Source: Plutella xylostella
Taxonomy: Eukaryota > Arthropoda > Insecta > Lepidoptera > Plutellidae
DNA length: 64,000 nt
NCBI RefSeq assembly: GCF_932276165.1
Contig: NC_064004.1
Location: 1,188,001-1,252,000, forward strand
Direction: 5' to 3'
Shown here: positions 8,913-19,063 of the stretch, one piece after another
Position numbering within the stretch: position 1 is the first letter of the stretch
Layout: every line of letters begins with the position of its first letter
Program-made: the position numbers and the translations under genes
Notes under the pieces: model-generated
The model's input: the letters and a program-made list of their open reading frames with translations, nothing else
Databases searched by the model: none
What the model was told of the DNA's origin: nothing

Positions 8913-11862
8913 TGCTCTGCAATCATTGCAAGAAATAGACCAATTGGAAATAGCCCAAGCCATCACCTGTGATCCTGATAAATTTAAAACACGTAGAGTA
9001 AACAACCGGGATTTGACTATATTTGCCCAAAATATACGAAGCATTTACTGTAATTTCGACGACTTTTTGGTTAACATATCTGAATTTAATTTTGAATCAG
9101 ACCTAATAATACTAACCGAATGCCGACTAAGCCTAAATAAACCAATACCAATATTACCAAATTATTTTTCGTTTGCAACTAAACATAATCTTAACCAAAA
9201 TGATGGCGTAGTTGTCTACGTAAAATCTAATCTCAAATGTAACGTAAAGGAAATAAACCTAAGCCAGGCATCGTGCCTGCAGGTTGATGTACTGAATAAT
9301 ATTGTATTATGTATTTACCGCTCTCCGTCAAATACAAACACAGAAAGATTTGTAGACTCTCTATGTACTCACCTGGACACTATTAGATCGCAAAAAAATT
9401 TAATTATTGCCGGTGATATTAATATAAATATAAAACCTAAATCTTCCGAATCGTCACTTGAATATAATAATAGAACAAATTACTTAAATATGCTGTCTGT
9501 ATATGGTATTCTGCCTGGACACACTTTTCCGACTAGAGAAAATAATTGCCTGGATCACTTCATGATAAAAATAAACAAAAAAAAATCTTCGGCTTTTATT
9601 GCAATATTAAACACAACTATCACAGATCACTTAACAACATTCCTATCTATAAGTAAAATAAAGAATGATACTTTTATCGCCCCCAGAACCAAAACGGTAA
9701 CAAATTTGGAAGACGCTCTGAAGCAATTACAAGAGAACAATCTTGCTGAACTACTTTTTTGTAATGATCCGAATGTAGTTACAGATCGCCTCATTAACAA
9801 ACTTATGGAATCCATAAAACAAAATACTACAACAGTTAAAATTCCAAAAAGTAAACGCCTAATAAAACCATGGATAACAGTTGGCATTTTAAGATGTATT
9901 AAGAACCGTAACAACCTACAAAAACAATACCGAAACGATAAATATAATGAAATTAAAAAAGTAACATTCACTCGCTATAGAAATCACTGCAACTCACTTA
10001 TAAAAAAACTTAAAAGAAATTATGAAAAAAAATTACTTGCTGGATCTACCAATAATAATAAAGTACTTTGGAGAAACATAAAAAATATTACCTACAATAC
10101 CAAACCTAAAAACACAAACTCTGATCTAATGGCACTAAAATCATCACCGATTGAGTCAGCTAATTACATAAATACTTATTTTGCACACATTGGACAAAAT
10201 CTAGCAAAGGATATTCAAACGCACTTATTAGCACCAAACGAAGAGTTGGGTATACTTCTAGGTAATATTACTGCTCAAACCCAGTCATTTGCCCTCCTCG
10301 ATAGTGACCCTGAAGAGGTATATAGAGTTATTATGAGCCTGAAAACCGAAAGCGCTCCAGGATGGGACAATATCACAACTAGATTCCTAAAATACGTTGC
10401 ACATGAGGTTACGCCAATTATAGCTCATTTAGCTAATCTATGTTTTAATCAAGGAATTTTCCCATCCCCCCTTAAACGCTCTAATATAACGCCAATCTAT
10501 AAGGATGGAGACAAAGACAACATAAACAATTATCGGCCTATTTCTGTGCTCACTGTGGTATCAAAAATAATAGAAAAACTGTTAAATAATAGACTAATAA
10601 ACTACTTAACCAACTTCAATATATTATCTGACAATCAATTTGGTTTCAGGAAAAACATCTCCACAGATGACGCAGTATTGTCCTTGACCCAACTTGTTAC
10701 AGAACAAGTAGACAAAGGAAAAAAATGCCTAACTGTATTCATCGATCTCCGAAAAGCCTTCGATACTGTCTCTGTCTCCATCCTTCTAAAGAAACTCGAA
10801 TTGATAGGAATTCGCGGTACTCAGCTTTCTATCTTTAAGGATTACCTGTCAAACAGACAACAAAGGGTAAAAATTGGGGACTACTGCAGTGAGGACATTG
10901 GGGTATCTTACGGGGTACCACAGGGAAGCGTCCTAGGACCCACCCTATTCTTGATTTACATCAATGACCTCTGCAATATGAACATTAAAGATGCAAAAGT
11001 TTTTTCGTATGCTGATGATACAGCCATTGTTTTCTCCGCTAATACCTGGGAAGAAACTAAGGAAACCACTGAAATAGGCATGCGCCAGGTCTCTCGTTGG
11101 CTACAGCTTAATCTTCTGAGTCTCAATACAGATAAAACCAACCTAGTATGTTTCAGTATCTACGATAAATATCAACCACCACAAAGTTTCAATGTTAAGA
11201 TTCATAGATGCAACGAACCTCTAAGCACTGAATGTAGTTGTCCAACAATTTCAAAGGTAAAAAAAATTAAGTATCTTGGTGTTATGATAGACCAGCGACT
11301 CTCCTGGTATCCCCAAATTGAATATGTTAGCGCCAGGATCCGAAAATTTATATGGATGTTTAAGAGCCTAAGACACGTAGCGTCAAGAGATGTTCTTATT
11401 AAAATATACATTGCCCTGGTTCAATCGGTGATCATTTATTGTATCCCTGTTTGGGGTGGAACCTTTAAGACACGATTTCTTGAAGTAGAAAGGGCTCAGC
11501 GCTCACTACTGAAAATTATGTTTTTTAAAAAACGACGTTACTCTACTGAAATGTTATATAAAGAGTGCGGTCTTCAGTCAGTTAGAAAATTGTATATAAC
11601 TCAAACTATTTTAAAACAGCACAAAATCATAAAGCCTAACGCCAGCCTGAAACAAAAAAGACGGAAACATAAAATTTTTAACATCCCCTGCACTAAGACT
11701 AAATTTGCTAGTATTCAACATCAATCACGAGCTGCCCAACTGTATAACACATTTCACAAACAGTTAGATATTGTCGACAAAACATACAGGGAATGTAAAA
11801 TCTCTGTAAGTGAGTGGATAGATAAACTCAACTATACAGAGATAGAGGATCTTTTATCATAA
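8905..11862 (+). CDS. LINE ORF2: AP-endonuclease and reverse transcriptase, intact
   Basis: 985 codons without a break. N-terminal APE-type endonuclease nicks target DNA: N43 (AQNIRS), E72 (LTECR), D171 and N173 (AGDININ), D217-H218 (CLDH) and D241-H242 (ITDH) are all present. The reverse transcriptase follows: SAPGWDNI, NNYRPIS, FIDLRKAFDTV, GVPQGSVLGP and the catalytic YADD (residues 702-705), then the thumb-like KYLGVMID. The C-terminus has no RNase H. Together they perform target-primed reverse transcription of the LINE RNA. All catalytic residues I can check are intact, so this protein may still be functional and could act in trans on SINEs or 5'-truncated copies. Codon use is AT-rich like the neighbourhood. 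ATG at 8905 was chosen because it overlaps the preceding stop; the endonuclease begins 35 residues later. Confidence 0.93.
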   Translation: MASALQSLQEIDQLEIAQAITCDPDKFKTRRVNNRDLTIFAQNIRSIYCNFDDFLVNISEFNFESDLIILTECRLSLNKPIPILPNYFSFATKHNLNQNDGVVVYVKSNLKCNVKEINLSQASCLQVDVLNNIVLCIYRSPSNTNTERFVDSLCTHLDTIRSQKNLIIAGDININIKPKSSESSLEYNNRTNYLNMLSVYGILPGHTFPTRENNCLDHFMIKINKKKSSAFIAILNTTITDHLTTFLSISKIKNDTFIAPRTKTVTNLEDALKQLQENNLAELLFCNDPNVVTDRLINKLMESIKQNTTTVKIPKSKRLIKPWITVGILRCIKNRNNLQKQYRNDKYNEIKKVTFTRYRNHCNSLIKKLKRNYEKKLLAGSTNNNKVLWRNIKNITYNTKPKNTNSDLMALKSSPIESANYINTYFAHIGQNLAKDIQTHLLAPNEELGILLGNITAQTQSFALLDSDPEEVYRVIMSLKTESAPGWDNITTRFLKYVAHEVTPIIAHLANLCFNQGIFPSPLKRSNITPIYKDGDKDNINNYRPISVLTVVSKIIEKLLNNRLINYLTNFNILSDNQFGFRKNISTDDAVLSLTQLVTEQVDKGKKCLTVFIDLRKAFDTVSVSILLKKLELIGIRGTQLSIFKDYLSNRQQRVKIGDYCSEDIGVSYGVPQGSVLGPTLFLIYINDLCNMNIKDAKVFSYADDTAIVFSANTWEETKETTEIGMRQVSRWLQLNLLSLNTDKTNLVCFSIYDKYQPPQSFNVKIHRCNEPLSTECSCPTISKVKKIKYLGVMIDQRLSWYPQIEYVSARIRKFIWMFKSLRHVASRDVLIKIYIALVQSVIIYCIPVWGGTFKTRFLEVERAQRSLLKIMFFKKRRYSTEMLYKECGLQSVRKLYITQTILKQHKIIKPNASLKQKRRKHKIFNIPCTKTKFASIQHQSRAAQLYNTFHKQLDIVDKTYRECKISVSEWIDKLNYTEIEDLLS

Positions 11863-11890
11863 AACACATAAATTCAAATATTCAGTTCAC

Positions 11891-11982
11891 CTAACACACG
11901 CACACATCACACACACGCACAAGCACACACACACAAACACACACACAAACACACACACACACACACACACATACTCACACAT
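11891..11982 (+). repeat. (AC)n microsatellite in the LINE 3' UTR
   Basis: Imperfect CA repeats begin 28 bp after the ORF2 stop. A comparable CA/TG tract sits at the same relative place in the unrelated-looking LINE fragment at 57485-58315. Confidence 0.9.
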
Positions 11983-12414
11983 GTTCGAAAATGAAATTGA
12001 TTATTAATTCTCTAATCGCTTTAATTATAATTATATTATTATTATTATTTTTTTGCATGCTTCCAAAAATTGTTAAAGTTTAATGTTTATAGGAAGAGCG
12101 GAGTCTCCTGGCACAGACGTTTATTAATGTCTAAAAGGAGGCTTCAACTTCTAGTTGTTAAGAAAATTTGTAGAAGCAATAAACAATTTTTGATTTTTGA
12201 TTTTTTGATTTAAAAACGATCCCATTTTTTTCAAACATTTATTTTAGAATTTTGACAAAATATTCAAGTTTTTAGTTGTTTTGTGAGTTAGTTTAGTGGT
12301 GTAATATTCTAATATGCACTGTTAAAATTAAATATAGTTACTTTAATATTGCAGACTGCGTCATTAAACTAGCCTTTTCCGTTTGAGAGTAATTTGGTGT
12401 TATAATATACATAT

Positions 12415-12537
12415 AGGTCCACCAACCCGCACTTGGCCAGCGTGGTGGACAAGGCCTAAACCCTTCCTTCATTGGAAGGAGACCCGTACCCCAGCAGTGG
12501 GGACGTGATGGGTCGTGATGATGATGATTGGTGTTAA
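12415..12537 (+). mobile_element. Retroelement 3' end with (GAT)n tail
   Basis: Reads GTCCACCAACCCGCACTTGG, then CCTTCATTGGAAGGAGACCC and CCCAGCAGTGGGGACGTGAT, ending GATGATGATGATT. The same sequence occurs inverted at 21606-21720 and 35092-35206, so this is the shared 3' end of a LINE or SINE family with a GAT-repeat tail. Confidence 0.65.
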
Positions 12538-12794
12538 TGTAACTAGAACTAGGTATTGTAATTGTTCGGTACCTACCTACTAAAATTAAATATTATGCCT
12601 TCAGAATGGATCTCACTGTCTTTGTAATAACTTTGGCCGGAAGTGAGATCTGTGTCTCTGTAGCCGGACACAGACTGGCCGGACGTGAGATGTGAATGTG
12701 AAGTGTTCTTTATTCAAATTTAAATTAATTATATGAGGTTGCTACAGCCCGACTATAAAGTCGTGAAAACGAGTTTCTAGCTAATTGTTTAAGA

Positions 12795-12962
12795 TCATAT
12801 TCTATTCTATACTATTATATTCTGGTAGGGGGTGAAGTTCCTGTACGTGGCTCTCTCGAGTGGAACCTTTGTACATATCCCCTTGATTTCAGCTCAGCCA
12901 GAAAGATCATATTTCTTGGGTTTTCTTGTGATATTGCCTGAAATAAATGCTTATTATTATTA
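12795..12962 (-). mobile_element. LINE 3' end with (ATTCT)n tail
   Basis: On the minus strand it reads GCTGAGCTGAAATCAAGGGG, then CCACTCGAGAGAGCCACGTA and AACTTCACCCCCTACC, followed by AGAATATAATAG-type repeats. It matches the 3' end of the LINE fragment at 60440-60785. Confidence 0.7.
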
Positions 12963-13107
12963 ATCGTTCTGTTAAGTATATTTATTAAAGGACCAATCCG
13001 TTAAAAATCCATAGTCAATCGGTATTTTATTTTTAAAATGTATTGTAGATAAAGGAAGTAAATAACTGATGATCATAAAAAGTCTTAGCAAAATCGCACT
13101 CTAACAC

Positions 13108-13243
13108 TGAGTTGCAGAAAGTATCTTTAAGTTAATGTCGGCATTAAATGTATTGTTGCCTTGCTTTGACAGTATACGGACAGAAAGAGACAGACATAGA
13201 TTTAATGTCGACATTAGCTTAAAGTCCCTTTCTGCAACTCGGC
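13108..13243. mobile_element. 136-bp palindromic MITE inside the Z-MITE
   Basis: Left GAGTTGCAGAAAGTATCTTT, with TAATGTCGGCATTAAAT; right the inverse, ending CCCTTTCTGCAACTCGG. Arms about 45 bp. No ORF. Confidence 0.75.
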
Positions 13244-13790
13244 ATAAGTCAGTAAGTATCTCGCAGGTCTTTATAGTTTGACTGTAGGTACTGTTTACAT
13301 ATTAAGTCTGTAGATTATAAATAAAATACTTTCATAATATGAAAAAGTAGTTTTTTTCAGTGAATAACCACTGCGTATCAAAAAAAAAACTCTTATAGCT
13401 TAGAAAACTCACTTTTTTTTCAAAATTTCAAGTTCAGTACGACCTTTTTTCGGCCTTGCCTATTTCATTTTTAAAGTATGAAAATCACCGTACGTTTCGT
13501 CCGGAAAAAATCGATAGAGCTACACTTACACAAAGTCAAATTTGGAACATATAATTTAAACGAACGTTACATTATTATCAGTCAAATGTTTGCGTTCCCA
13601 CGTTCTTCGGATAATGTTAACAAGAGTCATATCACGTTTTCAAGTTATATTTACATAATAACTATCCGTCTTATTGGGTTGATAGTGTCTGTGAGATTAT
13701 ATAACTTAAGCTGATGTTAAAACTGATACGGTGTACATATTAAATATGATTTTATTATGTACTTATAACTAAGGACTAACTTAGCACTAA

Positions 13791-14067
13791 GATTACCGAC
13801 ATCGCTGTCAAAATATGCAAGCTGAAGTGGCAGTGGGCTGGTCATATCTGCCGACGAACCGATAACCGTTGGGCTAGACGAGTTCTCTAGTGGAGACCAC
13901 GAACAGGCAATCGCAGCGTGGGACGCCCTCCTACCCGCTGGACCGACGACCTTAGGCGGGTAGGCGGCAGTGGTCGGATGAGGAAGGCCGAGGACCGAGT
14001 GTTGTGGCGCTCCTTAGGAGAGGCCTATGTCCAGCAGCGGATGATTATTGGCTGATGATGATGATAC
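13791..14067 (+). pseudogene. RTE-type LINE C-terminal fragment with (GAT)n tail
   Basis: Reads TDIAVKICKLKWQWAGHICR, then RTDNRWARRVL, a stop, then the GNRSVGRPP..W.DDL and RKAEDRVLWRSLGEAYVQQR patterns. This is the characteristic C-terminus of RTE-type LINE proteins, followed by a GATGATGAT tail. The in-frame stop and absence of the upstream polymerase make it dead. Relatives: 17588-17745, 39245-39327, 43135-43510. Confidence 0.8.
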
Positions 14068-14872
14068 TAACAGGTAGTAGTTTAAAATTTTCTTGCAATC
14101 CTGTTTGCAACTTTAAACGTCCCGTTTCTAGGATTAAATAGCGGCACTTGAGTGTTATTTATAACAGAAGGCTTGCTAGTAAGGCGATTTCCTGCCAATA
14201 ATGTGAGTTTATTTTATAAATTGCTGTGAAATTTTACACATTTTAAAAACCTACTTTATTTTCTGTAAAGAACAGGTGTGGGATGCTTGAAAAACCTGTT
14301 TTTTGTCTGTTTGCGCAATGGTCAGTTATACTGTAACTGTGTGATAAAAATCTTGAGAGAAAATCATTAGCATATTCATTATGGGATGTTATGGGATGTT
14401 TTTAAAACCGTAAAACTCAAAAAGTCACAGGGATCATCTTAGCTGAAATGAAGTATAGTTGTAGGTTTTACATATTTGTCCTACAAAGCCAACTTTGCAG
14501 CAGAAACAAGTGCTCAACCAACTCTTTTAGGGCTATAGTTAAAGCAAAAATAACCACACATCTTTTATAAATAGCACAGAAGTTAGCGATATAATTTATC
14601 GGAGTTTATATAGAAGCATTATTTCCCAAGTAATGTTAATTTAATATTTCGTACCAAATTCCAACCTCAAAAGAAATGGCCAGCATAAGTTTTCAAACTA
14701 TTCATACAGAAACCGACTGTAAAGTTACTACATAATATTCAACACTAAAGTTAAAGTTTAGTGAAGTTACTGCCGTCTGGGCGAGAAAATAATTTCAAAC
14801 ATTCTTCTTTGCAGTACAAAGGAAAAGTTCTGGATTTTGCCAAGTATACAGGTAAAGGGTACAATATTACTC
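14068..14872. other. Unassigned stretch
   Basis: AT-rich without ORF. A direct repeat GGGATGTTATGGGATGTT is at 14382-14401. Nothing else supported. Confidence 0.45.
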
Positions 14873-14972
14873 TTTTACCCACCAACAAAGGTTGACTGGA
14901 AGAAATTGCTTTTTGGCAATAAGCCCGCCATTGTATGCTTTTTGTACAATAAAGTGTTAAAATAAATAAATA
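14873..14972 (+). mobile_element. LINE 3' UTR fragment
   Basis: AGGTTGACTGGAAGAAATTG, then AATAAGCCCGCCATTGTATG and CAATAAAGTGTTAAAATAAA. It matches the recurrent 3' end seen at 21482 and 37075 (TTGTCTGGAAGAAATCGCTT ... AAATAAAG). Confidence 0.65.
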
Positions 14973-14976
14973 TTAT

Positions 14977-15235
14977 AACGGTCGAATGGCGTAGTGGTTA
15001 GTGGCTCTTACTGCTATGCCGAAGGTCCCCGGGTTCGATTCCCGGCTGGGGCAGATATTTGTTTAATGACAGATAAGTATTTTTACTCGGGTCTTGGGTG
15101 TTGGTATTTATATTTAATATGTATCTATCATGTATTTGTGTAGATATCAGCTTTCCGATACCCATAACACAGGACTAGCTTGGGGTCGGATTGCCGTGTG
15201 TGAGATATCCCCACATATTTATTTATTTATTTTAT
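14977..15235 (+). mobile_element. SINE-2 copy 1
   Basis: tRNA-derived head: A-box-like TGGCGTAGTGG and B box GGTTCGATTCC inside a perfect CCGGG/CCCGG T-arm. The body contains CGGGTCTTGGGTGTTG, CCCATAACACAGG, GCTTGGGGTCGGAT and GAGATATCCCCACATATTTA, ending in ATTT repeats. Promoter boxes are for RNA polymerase III (known for tRNA SINEs). Other SINE-2 copies: 32148-32408, 41704-41972, 62859-63115. Confidence 0.85.
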
Positions 15236-15399
15236 TATAGGTATTCCATTAGGACATTATGTGCATTTTATGCTCACGACTGTAATCCCCGAAGGGGTAG
15301 TCAGAGGTGACTTGCTACCGAGTCGCGATCTTTTCGCTGTAGATTTCTTTTATTAAAATTTCTACCACCTTAACCTCAAAACAAGGAGTCTTGAGTAAA

Positions 15400-15583
15400 T
15401 CCTAACTAATATTATATATGCGAAGATAACTGTGTCTGTCTGTTACAAAACTACTGGACAGATTTGAATGAAATTTCGTATACATATGGTTTAGACCCTG
15501 AGAAAGAACATAGGCTACTTTCTATCCCAGAATTCCCACGGGTAAACTTTTTAAGGCGAAGCGAAGCTCGCGAGAACTGCTAG
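15400..15583 (+). mobile_element. Non-autonomous Helitron with GTCT repeat, copy 1
   Basis: Starts A|TCCTAACTAATATT and ends ACTGCTAG|T, the A/T-flanked TC...CTAG termini of Helitrons. The interior has GTGTCTGTCTGT, AACTACTGGACAGATTTGAA, AGAACATAGGCTACTT and GGCGAAGCGAAGC. Similar GTCT-bearing non-autonomous Helitrons are known from Lepidoptera. No Rep/helicase. Confidence 0.85.
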
Positions 15584-15776
15584 TAAACCATAAACTAAAT
15601 AGACTATTAGACCCCGCTATACAAATACAAAATGGCGGCCGATGAAATTCGCGATAAAGAGGCAAACGCAGAATTTAATTTTAAAAACGTTTTCCCGTCT
15701 AGACGTGCCACCTGGCGGCACCGCAGCCTTCAGTCATGAATTTCAGCATCTCAGAACTGAAACTTGAATGAAGTTT

Positions 15777-16264
15777 ACAGTAAAACTATAATTTCCTGAG
15801 AACCGAAGTGGATTCTAAGTAATTGTTAAAGACTGTATTTAATCGATCTATTATATTAAAGACGACCGAATGGCGTAGTGGTTGGTGATCCTGACTACTG
15901 AGCCGATGGTCCCGGGTTCGATTCCCGGCTGGGGCAGATATTTGTTTAAACACAGATATTTGTTCTCGGGTCTTGGATGTGCCCGTAAAATGGCAATAGG
16001 CCCGCCCCCTATTACATTGGGACTAACATACACTCTGGCGAAAAGTGGGTGCAGCAATGCACCTCTGCCTACCCCGCAAGGGAGTACTTAAGTACAAGGC
16101 GTGAGTGCGTGTTTTTTTTTTTTTTATATTAAAGGACAAATTCGTTAATAAGCCATTATCAATCGGTACTATATTTTTAAAATATATGGAAAAGTAAGTA
16201 AATAGCTGACAATGACAAAAAGTCTTTCGCACTCTTTATTGTCAGACCTTTATATAGTTTGACT
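15777..16264. mobile_element. Z-MITE with SINE-1 inserted
   Basis: Left TACAGTAAAACTATAATTTC, right CTTTATATAGTTTGACTGTA. The unoccupied relative at 38864-39088 shows the same left and right halves joined, so the SINE at 15862-16123 is a later arrival. Confidence 0.75.
15862..16123 (+). mobile_element. SINE-1 copy 1, with 11-bp target duplication
   Basis: tRNA head as in SINE-2 (TGGCGTAGTGG, GGTTCGATTCC) but a different body: GATGTGCCCGTAAAATGGCA, CGCCCCCTATTACATTGGGA, GGCGAAAAGTGGGTGCAGCA, CCCCGCAAGGGAGTACTTAA, then GTGAGTGCGTG and a T tail. TTATATTAAAG flanks it at 15851-15861 and 16124-16134. Small frames across it are artefacts. Confidence 0.93.
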
Positions 16265-16393
16265 GTAAATATTGTTTTATTTTACGATTTTTGGAATCCA
16301 GCTGTCTTATTCATAAAGTTACAAAGATTGTAGTTGTTGTAGATTAACCGTATGTGGTTATTCTGAGGATTAGCCAAATTTTGAACAAATTTG

Positions 16394-17110
16394 TTGTGTC
16401 AGTGCAGAAGAAATATCGCGACAAATAACACCCCACTTCCACCAGTGAGCTCTTATTTTGAATTACTTCGGTTGCAAGATTTGTCACTTAATTCATTGGT
16501 ACAATGGTTGTCATTAGGTTGTAGTTAAAAATTAAAAACCGACTCCAAAAAACCACCAAAAAGTAAGAAATAAATATAGGTTTACACCAATTCGGTTTTT
16601 TAATTTTTTTAAATTATTATTTTATTTTATTCTTTTTAGTTTATTTGCAATAATTTTGAATCAAATTACCTAAGATGCAAATGATACCAATTAGTCCTAC
16701 TCGTCCATACGAATCATTCAAGCCTAAACACGAGGTAGTATTTTTTTGTTATAAGAACTATATTTAAGTTCTAATTTTCATTATAATCGGTTAACTGGTG
16801 CCCAAAATGGAAATTCATACCCTGTTTTTACCCACCCTTGGGGGTGGAATAAAATTCTGAAAAAACAATGGCACCCACGTGCAAACTATCGTGCGTAAGC
16901 TCAACCCAATACATCAAAAAAAGATTTTTCAAAATCGGTCCATAAATGGCGGAGTAATCGGTGAACATACATTAAAAAAAAAACATACATAGGTAACATA
17001 CAGACGAAATTAGAACCTCCCCCTTTTTTCGAAGTCGGTTAAAAAGGGTTTGACAGTAAACAAAATGCGAATAGTTTTTGTGTCTATGTATTTCTCCATT
17101 GTCGCTATCT
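16394..17110 (+). repeat. Y repeat copy with a MITE inside
   Basis: GTCAGTGCAGAAGAAAT, CCACTTCCACCAGTGAGCTC, ACAATGGTTGTCATTAGGTT on the left, resuming with TTGACAGTAAACAAAATGCG after the insertion at 16532-17045. These words define the Y repeat seen complete at 59147-59590. Confidence 0.65.
16532..17045. mobile_element. MITE with ends TTAAAAACCGACTYC, nested in Y repeat
   Basis: Left TTAAAAACCGACTCCAAAAA, right TTTTTTCGAAGTCGGTTAAA (inverse). Interior contains CCCTTGGGGGTGG and AAAATCGGTCCATAAATGGC. This is a very common insect-repeat type to my knowledge; class not determined. Partial relative at 60299-60320. Confidence 0.75.
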
Positions 17111-17185
17111 AACCGATAGGTATTGATTTATAAATTAAACGTCATCTCCATATAAAATTCATGACAGAAGTGTCAAAAGTCAACC

Positions 17186-17240
17186 ACTACTCCCTGGTTA
17201 TGCTCTAACCGAGAATGGGGAAATTGGCACTAAGACTTAA
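17186..17240 (-). repeat. Short relative of the terminal tandem repeat
   Basis: Minus strand reads AGTGCCAATTTCCCCATTCT, then CGGTTAGAGCATAACC, close to AGTGCCAATTTCTCCATAGT / CGGTTAGAGCATAACC in the tandem units at 63646-64000. Confidence 0.6.
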
Positions 17241-17480
17241 GATTGACACTAATATAAGCACTGGAAATGATCGAGATTCTTAAACATAAATGTTGTTTTT
17301 GTGAAGAGACGGAATTTTATTAATCGTACGACTATGCTTACAAAAACGACGTTTTCGATCTCTGCCTAGGTATTTAGGCAATCTATTAAGTGCATTGAAA
17401 TTAAATTTATTCCCATTCCCACCAGTCAACTGTTAACTCAATTACTTACTTACTATGAATCGGAGAACTTAAACATTTAA

Positions 17481-17541
17481 ATAAAATGAAGATTTAATTT
17501 GCATGCAAGTAGGTAGCATGGAAATTAAATCTTCATTTTAT
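17481..17541. repeat. 26-bp stem, 9-base loop inverted repeat
   Basis: Left arm 17481-17506 (ATAAAATGAAGATTTAATTT...) and right arm 17516-17541 are complementary with one mismatch. Could be a tiny MITE or hairpin; it has no other visible copy here. Confidence 0.8.
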
Positions 17542-17587
17542 GATAGTCATCTTCAACAATAATAAATGGTCTAAGATAGATTCGATT

Positions 17588-17745
17588 CATCATCATCAGC
17601 CAATAATCATCCACTGATGGACATAGGCCTCTCCCAATGAGCGCCACTACACTCGGTCCTCGGCCTTCCTCATCCAACCACTACCGGCTACTCGCCTAAG
17701 GTCGTCAGTCCAGCGGGCAGAAGGGCGTCCCACGCTGCTTAGATT
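17588..17745 (-). pseudogene. RTE-type LINE 3' fragment
   Basis: Inverted copy of the C-terminal region at 13791-14067: CATCATCAGCCAATAATCAT, then AGGCCTCTCCCAATGAGCGC, CTCGGTCCTCGGCCTTCCTC and GGGCGTCCCACGCTGC. Coding parts only; 5'-truncated. Confidence 0.75.
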
Positions 17746-18670
17746 CATATAGATTCGATTAGTTTTAGTAAAGTAGAGGTACTTAGGTTAGATTTTAGTC
17801 GGCTTAAGTCTAGTTATTGATCTAAGTTCTGATTTCTGTACTACATAGGCACCTAGTAGGTCAAACAACAAACAAAAACAGTTACTTAGGTGTTCAATAT
17901 GGAATATGCATGTGATTCAAATAAAGGTCAAATATTATTTTTAATAAACTTGGTTATTTCAAAATTATGCCTCCATCAATATTTTTAATTAGGTAGGTAT
18001 AATTTATTTTTGACCGAGGAATTTATCTTTGAAACATGACACATTTTCATAGAGCGAAAAAAATCTGTCACATTTTTAGGAGGATACGGAGGGTTATTCC
18101 TATCATCAGAAAAAAATATGAGCGTTGTTGAATTTTTTGACCACTGATAAACTTGAGTAAAATTTTACGTTGAATAAATGGTATTCCATTCTATTCTTTC
18201 ACAAGAAACATTCAATTAAATCTAATACAACGAACTCACTCATTTCACTCCTTCCTTAATATGCAGACGGTAGGTATAATTTGTATAGAAATGTTTGTAT
18301 GAATCTACAATGAGATGCAAATTGATTCGGCACATCACTATTTGAACAGACTATCGTGCTCTTGCAGCTTGCATTTCGCTAACAGACTAGGGATGGGCGA
18401 GTCGCGATGTTTCTGTTAGGATAATATCGATAGATTTTGCGAATTTTGGATTGTGACAGGTAAAAAACTATCGTTGAATTAAAAGAAATAAAACTTGGAA
18501 AAAAGTAAATAAAGATACGGGTATAACATGCATCGTCAAAAATCAGTAGTCACAGTAAAATTACCGTGTTGGTGATTAACCTAAGAGCTAGAATAGACTT
18601 TATCAATTAGGTATCACCGTGGCTAAAGAAAATGACAGTTAAATCAGCATCAGTCACTTACTGCCCAGAA
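17746..18670. other. Unassigned stretch
   Basis: AT-rich. No ORF or terminal structure recognised. Confidence 0.45.
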
Positions 18671-18674
18671 GCAT

Positions 18675-18816
18675 GATCACAGGATTCGATACTATTTTCG
18701 AATCTACACAAACATATGGAAAAAGAGCAGTATCGTCAACTGTCACTGTTTATTGTATGTTTGTTTTTTTCTATTATGTTAGTGTAGATTCGAAAATAGT
18801 ATCGAATCCTGTGATC
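18675..18816. mobile_element. X-MITE, short palindromic form
   Basis: GATCACAGGATTCGATACTA on the left, TAGTATCGAATCCTGTGATC on the right; arms of about 42 bp (TTTTCGAATCTACAC continues the match). Two long relatives at 26883-27904 and 60950-61864 share these ends. Confidence 0.85.
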
Positions 18817-19063
18817 GCTGCACAGGAATGCGCCGAACGTATATCAGGAACATCGATATGAATAGTCGATAAATCCCACATCCCACCCCATCACTAACCC
18901 CCTTACAGGCAGTGTGAAGTGCATAATTAGTGTCCCATCTCGCAGTGTTTGTCGGTAAACACTGCAACTTTGACGAGATAGGTTTTGAGCAATTTACGAG
19001 TATCGTCTCTGTGCAGACATTGTTTGACAGATACAGATACAGGCCCATAGTCAAAGCGAAGTA

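Larger units (their letters stand above)
7634..12211 (+). mobile_element. CR1/Jockey-group non-LTR retrotransposon, nearly full length
   Basis: Contains ORF1 with an FP25K-like domain, a spacer ORF, a complete ORF2 with AP-endonuclease and reverse transcriptase, a CA-rich microsatellite in the 3' UTR, AATAAA (about 12179) and a short 3' repeat tail of TTTTTGA units ending near 12211. It has no RNase H domain and no poly(A), as expected for the CR1/Jockey group; I do not assign a clade. The 5' end abuts the MITE at 7508-7630, so ORF1's beginning and the 5' UTR are missing. I found no clear target duplication for the LINE. Confidence 0.9.
7478..12412. mobile_element. Tc-MITE split by a MITE and a LINE
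   Basis: The left end (CACTCACGAGAAATGAAAAA, preceded by TA) is at 7478. Sequence resembling the other half (GCGTCATTAAACTAGCC, then CCGTTTGAGAGTAATTTGGTG, the inverse of the usual left-end interior) is at about 12350-12403. Between them lie the Harbinger-type MITE and the LINE. The final right terminus is not recognisable. Confidence 0.5.
12745..13290. mobile_element. Z-MITE copy with two insertions
   Basis: Left end resembles other Z-MITEs (ACTATAAAGTCGTGAAAACG at 12760, then CTAATTGTT); right end CTTTATAGTTTGACTGTA at 13271-13288. Interior words (CAATCGGTATTTTA, GTAAATAACTGATGATCATA) match 16150-16240 and 38960-39080. A LINE 3' end and a small MITE sit inside it. Confidence 0.6.

Noticed and set aside
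15862..15940. tRNA genes at the SINE heads
   Set aside because: B box and T arm are tRNA-like, but the heads continue into SINE bodies, occur many times and do not fold into a full cloverleaf convincingly.
15851..16091. Conserved short frames in both strands of SINE-1 (also near 22132, 22645, 31505, 35267, 58198)
   Set aside because: They recur because the SINE recurs; the tRNA head and tail explain the sequence and no coding constraint is visible.
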